Shown here in pieces: positions 16,712 through 25,275 of a DNA stretch of 32,747 nucleotides. The position numbers were made by a program, and so were the translations under genes. Below the pieces are notes generated by a model. That model was not told where the DNA came from and did not search any database. It saw only the letters and a program-made list of their open reading frames with translations. Numbering within the stretch: the stretch's first letter is position 1; each line of letters starts with the position of its first letter. The DNA is taken from NCBI RefSeq assembly GCF_937138205.1, contig NZ_CAKZOT010000041.1, positions 1 to 32,747 of the forward strand, written 5' to 3'. This stretch comes from an uncultured Rhodospira sp. (GTDB lineage: Bacteria; Pseudomonadota; Alphaproteobacteria; Rhodospirillales; Rhodospirillaceae).

Positions 16712-18808
16712 TCACTGTCGTCCCGACGGCTTGATCGGGATGCGCAGGCGGGGGCCGTCGGTACCACCCGACTCGCGACCGAACGGCCCCACCTCGCCGC
16801 GCTCCAGCCGCGCCAGCATGTCCGCCGCCTGGGCTACCCCATCCGCCCGCGCCTGCAGCAGCCACGCCCGCGCGGCGTCCGGGTCGGCCGGCGTGCCGCG
16901 TCCCTCGGCGACGAAGGCCCCGACCTTGTAGGCGGCCCAGGCGTTGCCCGCCCGCGCGCCCCGGTGATACAGCGCTAGCGCCCTGGCCTCGTCCTTCGGC
17001 ACACCCAGCCCGCGTTCGTACAGGCTGGCGATGGCGCCGGGGGCGGCATCCACGCCGTGGGCGGCGGCGCGCTGGTACCAGGCGAGCGCCACGGCCGGAT
17101 CGCCCGGCTGTCCCGCCGCGCCGCGCTCCGCCGCTTTGCCCGCCTCGTACAGCGCCCAGGTATGACCGCCCGCCGCCGCCGTGCGAAAATGGGCGAACGC
17201 TTGGCGCAGCGTGTCCGGCCCGGCTCGGTCCTCCGCCAGCAGCATCTTCCCCAGGGCGGTGTGCGCCTGGGCGACGCCACGCGCGGCGGCCTCGCGGTAC
17301 CAGTGCCAGGCCCGCGCCGGGTCCGGCGCCACCGGATCCGCGCCGCGCTCGTACAGCCGGCCCAGCTCCAACGCCGCCCAACCGTGCCCGGCCGCCGCCG
17401 CCGCGCGGAACAGCGCCACCGCCGCGACCGGGTCGGGCGGGCCGCCATGACCCCGCAGCACCATGCGGGCGAGGTCTTTGGTCGCCTGCGCCGCCGCCTT
17501 TCCCGAGCCGGTCGCCCGCACATGCTGTAACCAGGATCGCGCCGTGGCGTGATCGGCTGGCAGCACGCTCGGCAGACCGTCCCGCGCCAGCCGGGCCAGT
17601 TGCATCGCCGCCGGCGCGTGCGTGGCGGCCACCTCGCCGAGCAAGGACAGCGCCCGCCGCGCCGACGCCCCGTCGCCGCGCGCCAGCAGCAGGCGCGCGC
17701 CCTCGACCGCCGCGTGCGCGTGGCCGCGCGCGGCGGCCTCGACGAACCAGGCCAGCGCCTCGTCGGCGCGTCCCTGGTGCTCCAGCAGGCGCCCCATGTA
17801 GCGCGTGGCCTCGCCGTTGCCGGCCTCGGCGGCGGTGCGCAGATGGGCCACCGCCGCCGCCGGATCGGGCGCAACACCGTCCGCCCCCTCGGCCAGCAGC
17901 TTGCCCAGGGCGGTGTGGGCGGTGATGCGGCCGGCGTCGGCGGCGTCCTCCAGCAACCGGCGGGCGCGGCGGGGGTCGTGGGGCAGGGCGTCGTCGGCGT
18001 CCAGTAATGCCCGTGCTACCGTGACCTTGACGTGCGCCGGGGCCTCCGTTTCGATCCGCTCCAGCAGGGCCAGCCCGGCGGCCCGGTCGACCGGCCCGCC
18101 GTCGCCCAAGATCCGCATCCGCGCCAAGGGGAGCGCGGCGCGGTATTCGCCGGCCTCCATCGCCGCCGTCAGAAGATGGGTGGCCCGGCCCGGATCACGC
18201 GCCATGTGCCGCCCGTCGATCAGGGCTTCGCCCAGGCGGAACTGGGCCACCGGCTCGTCCTCGGCGACGGCCTGTTCGAGCAACGCCAAGCCCTCGGCGC
18301 GGGCACCCGCGTGGCCGTCCTCGGCGCGGTCGAGCAGTAGCGTCCCCAGGTCGGCGCGCGCCCGGCCAATGTCCGCCGCCACCGCCCGGCGCAGGAAGGG
18401 TTCGGCCGCCGCCGGGTCCTTGTCCAGGCCACCCCAGCCGTACAGCAGGCTCATGCCGACATAATGCGCCGCGGGGGCGAATCCGTCGGCCGCCGCCTGC
18501 CGCGCCAGGGCCAACGCTTTTTCCTGGTCGCGGGGACCGAGGGTGTCCGAGCCGTACAGGTGGGCGAGCTGGAATTGGGCCTTGGTGTGGCCGGCCGCCG
18601 CCGCTTGCGCCCAGGCCTCAAATGCCGCCTCGGGCTGGCCTTCGAGATTGCGCCGCGCGCCCTCGATGTAGCGGTGGTCTGCCAGTCCGCGCGCCAGGAA
18701 GCCATCGGCCGGGACGGCGCAGGCGGCCAACAGACCACACAGGGACAGTATGGTCCCGGGCAAGGCCCGAAAGCGCCACCAAGAATAGGGCAGGTTCCAT
18801 CCGCGCAT
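16712..18808 (-). CDS. Sel1-repeat lipoprotein
   Basis: The 698-residue product begins MRGWNLPYSWWRF, followed by a hydrophobic stretch and the lipobox Leu27-Ala-Ala-Cys30, so it is predicted to be a lipoprotein. The rest is a solenoid of about 16 Sel1-like repeats of roughly 36 residues. Each has the pattern small-Gly-x-x-x-Ala-x-x-x-Leu-Gly-x-Leu-(Tyr/Leu)-x-x-Gly, for example GHGWAALELGRLYERG and GVAQAHTALGKML. Sel1 arrays act as protein-protein scaffolds; some family members work in polysaccharide secretion (AlgK-type proteins), which would fit the divergent glycan cassette. The role is inferred from context only. An upstream in-frame ATG (18865) would put 19 residues before the signal and is less likely. 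Confidence 0.88.
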   Translation of the reverse strand: MRGWNLPYSWWRFRALPGTILSLCGLLAACAVPADGFLARGLADHRYIEGARRNLEGQPEAAFEAWAQAAAAGHTKAQFQLAHLYGSDTLGPRDQEKALALARQAAADGFAPAAHYVGMSLLYGWGGLDKDPAAAEPFLRRAVAADIGRARADLGTLLLDRAEDGHAGARAEGLALLEQAVAEDEPVAQFRLGEALIDGRHMARDPGRATHLLTAAMEAGEYRAALPLARMRILGDGGPVDRAAGLALLERIETEAPAHVKVTVARALLDADDALPHDPRRARRLLEDAADAGRITAHTALGKLLAEGADGVAPDPAAAVAHLRTAAEAGNGEATRYMGRLLEHQGRADEALAWFVEAAARGHAHAAVEGARLLLARGDGASARRALSLLGEVAATHAPAAMQLARLARDGLPSVLPADHATARSWLQHVRATGSGKAAAQATKDLARMVLRGHGGPPDPVAAVALFRAAAAAGHGWAALELGRLYERGADPVAPDPARAWHWYREAAARGVAQAHTALGKMLLAEDRAGPDTLRQAFAHFRTAAAGGHTWALYEAGKAAERGAAGQPGDPAVALAWYQRAAAHGVDAAPGAIASLYERGLGVPKDEARALALYHRGARAGNAWAAYKVGAFVAEGRGTPADPDAARAWLLQARADGVAQAADMLARLERGEVGPFGRESGGTDGPRLRIPIKPSGRQ

Positions 18809-18923
18809 GTCGATCGCCCACGAGAACCGCAACAATACTTGCATTGAATGTGTGCACTCAATCAAAATATCATGTATCGGGTGGGATGTGTCGAGGGCGG
18901 ATCACAGGGCAGGGGGGCATTCG
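18809..18923. promoter_or_regulatory. AT-rich divergent promoter region
   Basis: This spacer separates the minus-strand Sel1 lipoprotein and the + strand glycan cassette. It is clearly AT-rich between 18831 and 18880. A dyad ATTGA-N10-TCAAT sits at 18843-18862. On the + strand TTGAAT (18844-18849) and TATCAT (18868-18873) are 18 bp apart. On the minus strand TTGAGT and TATTGT read as a possible pair with 18-bp spacing, overlapping the same dyad. Overlapping divergent promoters under one regulator are plausible but unproven. Confidence 0.45.
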
Positions 18924-21900
18924 GTGGCGGTCGAACTGGCGCGGGCGCGGGACTCGGCGACCGCAGGATGCGCTCCGGCGGACCAGGAGGCGGCCCTGGT
19001 CGCCCGCCTGCCGCCGTCCTTGCGCGCGCCGATCTTTCTGCCGACCGACCGTCTTGATCCCGCCGAACGCGTGGCCGGGCTGCGCCGTGTCGTGGATGTA
19101 TACGAGGGCCGCTGGGCCGCCGAACACCGGCCGCGCCTCGCCGCCCTGCGCGACCGACACAGGGGTGAGCGGATTTTCGTGCTGGGCAACGGGCCGAGCC
19201 TGGGCCGCGTCGACCTCGACAGCCTCGCCGGACAGGTGACCATGGGGGTCAACGGCCTGTTCCTGGCCTTTCCGGAGACCCGGTTCCGCCCGACCTACTA
19301 CGTGGTTGAGGACCATCTGGTGGCCGAGGACCGCGCCGCCGACCTGAACGCCCTGCCGGCCGGCATCACACGGCTGTTTCCGCTCAATCTGGCTTATGTG
19401 CTGAACGAGGGGCCGGACGTGGTCTGGTTCGACCATCGGCCCCGGCCGGGGTATCCGGATCGCTTCGACGTCTCGCTGGACGCGCTGGCCTGTACGTACG
19501 CCGGCTGCACGGTGGCCTTCACCTGCATCCAGCTGGCGGTGTTCCTGGGCGCGCGCGAGATCGTTCTGCTGGGCATCGACCTGGATTACGCCATGCCGCC
19601 GGATGTCGAACGGACAGAGGGTGGCGGGCCGGGTGTGCTGGACATGGCCAGCGACGATCCGAACCACTTCCACCCGGACTACTTCGGCAAGGGCAAACGC
19701 TGGCACGACCCGCAGGTCGAGAACATGGGCCGGGCCTTCGCGGCGGCGCGGGACGTGCTGGGCGGGATGGGGGTCCGGCTGATCAATGCCACCCCCGGCG
19801 GGCGGCTGGATCTGGTGCCGCGCGTGCCGCTCGACCGGGTTCTGGCGAACGACACGGCGCCGGAACCGCGCCTGCTGGTGCTGGACCTGACGCCAATCGG
19901 TGGCCTGTCGGCCACCGGGCAGGTGAAGGCGGCCTTGATGGCGCCGTGGCGGGGCGGGCGCCTGCTGGCGATCACGCCGGACGCCGCGCCGGGGCGGTTT
20001 TCCGTGCATCACCCGGACGGCCGCATCGAACCGGATGTGGACGCCGCGACGGCGGCGGCGTGGGCGCGGTCCTTCGCGCCAGAGGCGGTTTACTACCGGC
20101 CGCAGCCGACGCGCGGTCACCTGCACCCGCTGGCGCTGGACCTGATCGAGGGACTGGGCCTGCCTCTGATCCTGCACCTGATGGACGACTGGCCGGCGTT
20201 GCTGGCCGGCACCGATCCGCTGGTGCATGGGGTCTGGCGGACGGACCTGGACTGGCTGGCGCGGCGGGCCGCCGTGCGCCTGGCCATCGGCGAATCCATG
20301 GCCACGGCATTCCGCGACCGCTACGGCGGCGGCGATTGGGAGCCCCTGGCCAACGGCATCGACCCGGCCGACTGGCCGGCGCGGGCCGTGCCACCGGGGG
20401 CCGGATGCCCGGAGCGGCCGTTCGACCTGCTGTACGCCGGCGCGCTGGCCGAGGACATGAACCGCGCCGCCGTGCGCGACGTGGCCGAGGCGGTGGACGC
20501 CGTCAACCGTGCCGCCGGGCGGTTGATCGTGCGGTTCGAACTGCGGGTGCTGCCACTCTGGCTGGCGCCGGCGCGGGCGCTGGCCTCCGGGCTGACGGGC
20601 GTTTCGGTGTGCGCGGCGGAGGGCGAGGACGCGGCCGCCTACCGCGCGCGGCTGCTGGCCGCCGACGGGCTGCTGATCGCCTATGCGTTCGACGAGCACA
20701 GCCGGCTCTACACGCGCCATTCCCTGGCCAACAAGCTGCCGGAGGTGCTGGCGGCGGGCGCGGCGGTGCTGGGCTATGGCCCGGCCGAGCAGGCAACGAT
20801 GGCCTGTCTGGCGCAGACGGGTGCGGCCCTGATGGTCACCGAGCGCGATCCGAACGCGGTGCGCGCGGCGGTGCAGCGCATGGCCACCGACCCGGGCCTG
20901 ATCGCGCGCCTGGGGGCGGCGGGGCGGGCGACGGCGCTCGACGCCTACACCCTGGCCCCGCGCCGGGACCGCTTGCGCGCGCTGGTACGGGGGGCGACGC
21001 GGGGCCGGCGGGTGCTGTCGGCTGATCACCCGCGCCTCGATGGTGCCCGGTTGGACGAGGCGGCGTTGATGCTGGCGCTGGCCCGCTTCCAGACCACGGC
21101 GCCGGGCCGGCTGGTCGACGTGGGCGCGCACCGGGGCGGGTTCCTTGGCCCCTTCGTGGAGGGTGGATGGTCCGTGCTGGCCGTCGAGCCGGAGCCCGCC
21201 AATCACGCGGCGCTGATGGCGCGGGTCAAGGATCAACCGCGCGTCACGGTCGAGGCGGTGGCCCTGTCCGACGCCCCTGCCGAGGCCGCGCCGCTGTTCA
21301 CCGCGCCCGAAAGCACCGGCGTCGCCACCCTGTCGCCCTTCCTCGACAGCCATCGGGAGACGGCGCGGGTGCCGGTCGACACCCTGACCGCCGTGCTTGA
21401 TCGCCACGGCGTGGGCGAGATGGAGGTGCTCAAGGTGGACGCCGAGGGCGGTGATCTGCGCGTGCTGCTGGGCCTGGACTGGGGGCGCTGGCGGCCCCGC
21501 CTGGTGATGGTCGAGTTCGAGAACCGCAAGACCCTGCGTCTGGGGTATTCGATGGGGGATCTGGTGGCGCTGCTGGAGGGGCGGGGCTACGTCGTCTTCG
21601 TCAGCGAGTGGCACCCCGTGGTGCGCTACGGGGCGCGGCACGACTGGCGCCGCCTGTTCGCCTGGCCGCCGCAGGACCACGAGCCACTGCCGGACGCCGA
21701 CGCCTGGGGCAATCTGATCGCGGTGCATCCGGAGGCCGGATTGCCCGACGACGATGCGCTGGCCGGCATGGTGCGGGCGGCCCTGACGCTCGATCCCCGG
21801 CCGGAGCCGGTGCAGGACACTGAACCGCTGCCAGCCCCCTCCCCGGATCCGGCGCCCAGGCCCGAGCCGGTCATGGCGCCGACCCCGATGCCGCCGCCTG

Positions 21901-23405
21901 ATCCGTGGTGGCGGCGGGGCGGGCGGCTCGCCGCCGAGATGGGCGCGGTCCTGGGCGGCTGGCGCGCGCCCCTCGCCCTGGGGTTGGTGGGCGCGGCGGC
22001 TGCCGGTCCCTGGCTGCCGACGCCGTGGGCGTCAGCGCTGGGCGCGGCGACGGTGGCGGGGACGCTCGGCTTCGTCGCCTATGGTCATGTACGGGCGCGG
22101 CGCCTGGATATGCTCGACCGTCATGCCCTGAAACGCGACCTGGAAGCCAAGCTGAAGCGCCATGTCGGCTGGGTGCGGGACGATCTGGCTGGGCTGGATG
22201 GCCGCCTCGACGCCCGCGCCGTCGCCCTGGAGACCCGGGTCTCGGCCGATCTGGCCGCCGACCGCCACGCCCGCGAGGCCGCCTTGACCCGGTGCCAGGA
22301 GCAGGTCCAAGCGGCCGTGATGGCGGCGCTAGGCGAGACCAATGATCGGCTCGGCACGGCTGAGGCGACCATCGCCACCCAAGACCAACGCCTTTCTGGC
22401 CTCGACGAAGCCACCCAACGCCAGGATCGGACCTTGCGGGGAATGGCGGAGGCCCTGGCCGGGCTGCGGGCCGACCTGTCGCGCGAGAACGCTGCCCGCG
22501 ATGCCGCGTGGCGCGAGGCCGTGACAGAGGCTGAACGGGCGGCGGCGCGCGGCGACCGCGACACGGTGGCCGCGCTGACTCGGGCCTTGGCCGAGGACCG
22601 CCAGCGCGCCGGTGCCGCGCTGGCGGCGTTGCGCGGGCAACTTGAGGCGGTGACGCCGGCGCGGTTCCAGCCCTTCTCGCGCGCTCTGTCCGAGACCGAT
22701 GTGGAGCGGCTGCGATCGGTGTGGCTGCCGGCGCTCGGGCTGCCCGACATGACGCCGCGCGCGCTCGGCTATCTGGCCGATCGCCTCGTGGAGGTCGAAC
22801 GCCGGGGCGGCGGTCGGCTGGCGTGCAGCCTGTCGGCGGCGCTGCTTCGGGCCTTGGCCGCGCGCGCCAGTCCAGGGCCGGACCCGCGGGCGGTCGAGGT
22901 GGGGGTGCTGTTCGGGCTCGGGCTGGCCACGCTGGCGGCGGGCGTGGAAGGGCAGGGCCGCCGACTCCGCCTGCTCGGTATTGATCCGCTGGACGGCGGC
23001 GGGTATGGCGCCGACGCCGACGGGGTCACGGGGGCGCGGGTGACGGCAGACCAGGTGTGGGCGACCCTGTACCGCGTTGGGGTGGCGCGCCGCGCCGTGA
23101 CCCTGATCCGCCGTGCGAGCCAGGATCCGCTGGCCGTGGAACGGGCGCGCGCCTGGGCCGGGCGCGAGGGTATTGGTCTGTTGGTGCTCGACGGGCGCCA
23201 CGACCGCGCGGGCCTGGAGGCCGACTGGCACCACTTTGCGCCGCTGCTGCGTCCGGGTGGGCTGGCGGTGGTCGACGATTGCGGCGCCGCCGCGTGGTCG
23301 GACGTGGCGCCCTTTGTCCTGGAGGTGGCGGCGCGCACGCCCGGATTCCGCCTGCTGGGCACGGACTGGGATATGGCGGTTCTGTGCCGCGAGGCGACGC
23401 CGTGA
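18924..23405 (+). CDS. Giant fusion: DUF115 - GT-B glycosyltransferase - FkbM methyltransferase - TM/coiled coil - methyltransferase-like domain
   Basis: A 1493-residue protein with at least five parts. Residues about 80-300: DUF115 (MptE-like), with GNGPSL at 88-93 and DDPNHFHPDYF at 244-254. About 315-695: a GT-B glycosyltransferase-like domain, with HLMDDWP and the late SLANKLPEVLAAGAAVLGYG motif. About 725-940: FkbM methyltransferase, with the SAM loop LVDVGAHRGG at 730 and LKVDAEGGD at 836-844. A Pro-rich linker (about 956-994) leads to two hydrophobic segments (about 1015-1060) and a coiled coil (to about 1250). The C-terminal domain (about 1320-1493) resembles Methyltransf_24, with AVEVG at 1323-1327, DGRHD at 1423-1427 and VVDDCG at 1450. 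A GTG start at 18924 after AGGGGGGC is preferred because the upstream frame is the divergent promoter; the exact start is uncertain. It overlaps the next gene by 4 nt. Predicted role: synthesis and methylation of a surface glycan at the membrane. Confidence 0.87.
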   Translation: MAVELARARDSATAGCAPADQEAALVARLPPSLRAPIFLPTDRLDPAERVAGLRRVVDVYEGRWAAEHRPRLAALRDRHRGERIFVLGNGPSLGRVDLDSLAGQVTMGVNGLFLAFPETRFRPTYYVVEDHLVAEDRAADLNALPAGITRLFPLNLAYVLNEGPDVVWFDHRPRPGYPDRFDVSLDALACTYAGCTVAFTCIQLAVFLGAREIVLLGIDLDYAMPPDVERTEGGGPGVLDMASDDPNHFHPDYFGKGKRWHDPQVENMGRAFAAARDVLGGMGVRLINATPGGRLDLVPRVPLDRVLANDTAPEPRLLVLDLTPIGGLSATGQVKAALMAPWRGGRLLAITPDAAPGRFSVHHPDGRIEPDVDAATAAAWARSFAPEAVYYRPQPTRGHLHPLALDLIEGLGLPLILHLMDDWPALLAGTDPLVHGVWRTDLDWLARRAAVRLAIGESMATAFRDRYGGGDWEPLANGIDPADWPARAVPPGAGCPERPFDLLYAGALAEDMNRAAVRDVAEAVDAVNRAAGRLIVRFELRVLPLWLAPARALASGLTGVSVCAAEGEDAAAYRARLLAADGLLIAYAFDEHSRLYTRHSLANKLPEVLAAGAAVLGYGPAEQATMACLAQTGAALMVTERDPNAVRAAVQRMATDPGLIARLGAAGRATALDAYTLAPRRDRLRALVRGATRGRRVLSADHPRLDGARLDEAALMLALARFQTTAPGRLVDVGAHRGGFLGPFVEGGWSVLAVEPEPANHAALMARVKDQPRVTVEAVALSDAPAEAAPLFTAPESTGVATLSPFLDSHRETARVPVDTLTAVLDRHGVGEMEVLKVDAEGGDLRVLLGLDWGRWRPRLVMVEFENRKTLRLGYSMGDLVALLEGRGYVVFVSEWHPVVRYGARHDWRRLFAWPPQDHEPLPDADAWGNLIAVHPEAGLPDDDALAGMVRAALTLDPRPEPVQDTEPLPAPSPDPAPRPEPVMAPTPMPPPDPWWRRGGRLAAEMGAVLGGWRAPLALGLVGAAAAGPWLPTPWASALGAATVAGTLGFVAYGHVRARRLDMLDRHALKRDLEAKLKRHVGWVRDDLAGLDGRLDARAVALETRVSADLAADRHAREAALTRCQEQVQAAVMAALGETNDRLGTAEATIATQDQRLSGLDEATQRQDRTLRGMAEALAGLRADLSRENAARDAAWREAVTEAERAAARGDRDTVAALTRALAEDRQRAGAALAALRGQLEAVTPARFQPFSRALSETDVERLRSVWLPALGLPDMTPRALGYLADRLVEVERRGGGRLACSLSAALLRALAARASPGPDPRAVEVGVLFGLGLATLAAGVEGQGRRLRLLGIDPLDGGGYGADADGVTGARVTADQVWATLYRVGVARRAVTLIRRASQDPLAVERARAWAGREGIGLLVLDGRHDRAGLEADWHHFAPLLRPGGLAVVDDCGAAAWSDVAPFVLEVAARTPGFRLLGTDWDMAVLCREATP

Positions 23406-24262
23406 GCCGCCCCGTGGAAGCCATCGGGCCGGGCGGGCGGCGGCTGGCGGTGATCCTGCCGTCGCTGCTGTGCAACTACGATTGCCCGTATTGCCGCATC
23501 AAGGCCAAGCGGCGCCAACCGGGCGAGCGGCCCTTGTCGGCGTGGCAACAGGCTCTGATCGGGATCGGGGCGCCGCTGGTGCATGTCGCGGGCGGCGAAC
23601 CCACGGTGTTGAAGGGCTTCGCCGACTTCGTGCTGGGCTATCCGGCGCCCTTGCGCATGACCACCAACCTGTGGCGTCCGCCGGAGGACTGGCCGCCCGG
23701 ATTTTGGGAGCGGTTCGAGTACGTCACCCTGTCGTTTCATCCGGATTCTGCCGAGTTCGAGGCGTTCGCCGCGCGGGCCGCCACGCTGGCGGCGCTGTTC
23801 GATCGGCGCGCGGCGCTGCGGCCGCGCCTGACCTGCACCATTGTCGCCGATCCGCGCTGGATCGACTCCCTGCCCGGCTGGATCGCGCGGCTGCGGGTGC
23901 TGGGGCTGGAGGCGCGCGGGCAGTACCTGAACCGGCCGGTGGGCGATCCGGCGCCGGTCTATTCTGACGCCGATCTGGCCCGGCTGCGGGCGCTCGGCCT
24001 TCCCATGAGCAGTGATCAGGCGGGGCAGGAAGCACACGAGGACCGCCCCCGGCTGTGCGACGCGGGCATGGCCTATTGCCATATCGACCCCACCGGCGCC
24101 GCGCGGCGCTGCTCGCGCGACCGCCTGTCGCTGGGCAATCTGTTCGACGGCACGTTCGCGTGGCTGGACGGCGAGCGCCGCTGCGACACCGCCTGCACCG
24201 AGGCCTGCGACCGCACGTTCGCCCGGTTTCGGCCGCTGGCGGACGGGGAGGCCGTGGCATGA
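23402..24262 (+). CDS. Radical SAM protein with auxiliary cysteine cluster
   Basis: The 286-residue product has the radical SAM motif CNYDCPYC (Cys24, Cys28, Cys31), which binds the 4Fe-4S cluster that cleaves S-adenosylmethionine. VAGGEPTV (about residues 60-68) is the usual GGEP motif. The C-terminal part has six more cysteines (219, 226, 237, 261, 265, 269; the last three as CxxxCxxxC) in a SPASM/twitch-like pattern, suggesting a second iron-sulfur cluster. The GTG start overlaps the upstream stop by 4 nt. Between glycosyltransferases it could modify a sugar, lipid carrier or peptide; the substrate is unknown. It could also be a maturase for a peptide not seen here. Confidence 0.88.
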   Translation: MSRPVEAIGPGGRRLAVILPSLLCNYDCPYCRIKAKRRQPGERPLSAWQQALIGIGAPLVHVAGGEPTVLKGFADFVLGYPAPLRMTTNLWRPPEDWPPGFWERFEYVTLSFHPDSAEFEAFAARAATLAALFDRRAALRPRLTCTIVADPRWIDSLPGWIARLRVLGLEARGQYLNRPVGDPAPVYSDADLARLRALGLPMSSDQAGQEAHEDRPRLCDAGMAYCHIDPTGAARRCSRDRLSLGNLFDGTFAWLDGERRCDTACTEACDRTFARFRPLADGEAVA

Positions 24263-25275
24263 CGGCGGCGCCGTGGGTGCGGGTGGTGATCGTGACCATG
24301 AACGAGGGGCCGCTGCTGGGCCAGTGCCTGACGGCGCTGTTGGCCCAGACCGATCCGGCGTTCGAGGCTGTGGTGGTGGCCAATGGCAGTGATCCGGCGG
24401 TGCTGGACCCAGAGCTGCCGGACGATGCGCGCGTGCATGTGGTGCGGTTGCCGGACAACGTGGGCTATTCCCTGGCCAACAACCTTGGCGCCGACCATGA
24501 TACGGGGGGACCGGTGCCGCCGTTCGTGGCCACCCTCAACCCGGATGCGTTTCCGGCGCCGCACTGGCTGGCGGCGCTGCGCGCGGCGGCGGACCGGCAT
24601 CCCGGCGCGGCGGCCTTTGCCAGCCTGCAACGCGACGCCGCCGACCCGGGCCAGTGCGACGGCCTGGGCGATGAGATGGCGCCGGTCTGCCTGGTGTGGC
24701 GCGGTGGCATCTGGGGCCGCGTGCCGCCGGTCGAGCGGTTGGTGGAAGGTGAGTGCTTCTCCGCCTGCGCCGCCGCCGCGCTGTACCGGCGGGCCGCCTG
24801 GGACGCCGTCGGCGGCTTCGATGGCCGGTTCTTCTGTTACCTGGACGATACAGACTTGGCGTATCGGCTGCGCCTGCGCGGCGGGGCGGTGGTGTTCGTG
24901 CCCACGGCCCAGGTGCGCCATGTGGGCTCGGCCACCAACGGCGTGGATAGCGACTTCATCCGCTACCACACCAGCCGCAACCGCGTGTGGCTGTATGTCA
25001 AGAACACGCCGGGCGTGCTGGTCTGGCTGCTGCTGCCGGCGTTCGTGGCTGTGGTGGGGCTGTTGCTGGCGCGGGCGGCGTGGCGGGGCCGGCTGGCGAT
25101 TGATGCGGAAGGCGTGCGGGACGGCCTGCGCGGGCTGCCGCTGGCGTGGCGCCAGCGACGGGCGATCCAGGCCGCGCGCGCGGTGCCCTGGTGGACCGTG
25201 GCGCGGGCCATGACCTGGGATCCGCGCCGGTTCCTGCGCCGGGCGGCGCGGCGCGGGCGGGTGCGGGCGCCATGA
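24259..25275 (+). CDS. Glycosyltransferase family 2, membrane-associated
   Basis: The 338-residue product has a GT-A fold: VRVVIVTMNEGPLLGQCL at the N-terminus, VVVANGSD, then NPDAFP (residues 94-99), the metal/nucleotide-sugar site. Asp-rich LDDTD at 195-199 in the segment GGFDGRFFCYLDDTDLAYRL is the acceptor/base motif. This arrangement matches rhamnosyltransferase-like (WcaE/RfbF) GT2 enzymes. A hydrophobic helix at about 252-275 anchors it to the membrane. It transfers a sugar from a nucleotide donor; sugar identity is unknown. ATGA overlaps link it to both neighbours. Confidence 0.93.
   Translation: MTAAPWVRVVIVTMNEGPLLGQCLTALLAQTDPAFEAVVVANGSDPAVLDPELPDDARVHVVRLPDNVGYSLANNLGADHDTGGPVPPFVATLNPDAFPAPHWLAALRAAADRHPGAAAFASLQRDAADPGQCDGLGDEMAPVCLVWRGGIWGRVPPVERLVEGECFSACAAAALYRRAAWDAVGGFDGRFFCYLDDTDLAYRLRLRGGAVVFVPTAQVRHVGSATNGVDSDFIRYHTSRNRVWLYVKNTPGVLVWLLLPAFVAVVGLLLARAAWRGRLAIDAEGVRDGLRGLPLAWRQRRAIQAARAVPWWTVARAMTWDPRRFLRRAARRGRVRAP

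Noticed and set aside
18870-21728. A 952-codon open frame on the minus strand
   Set aside because: It mirrors the well-supported fusion protein, is rich in His, Arg and Gln as shadow frames are, and shows no domain.
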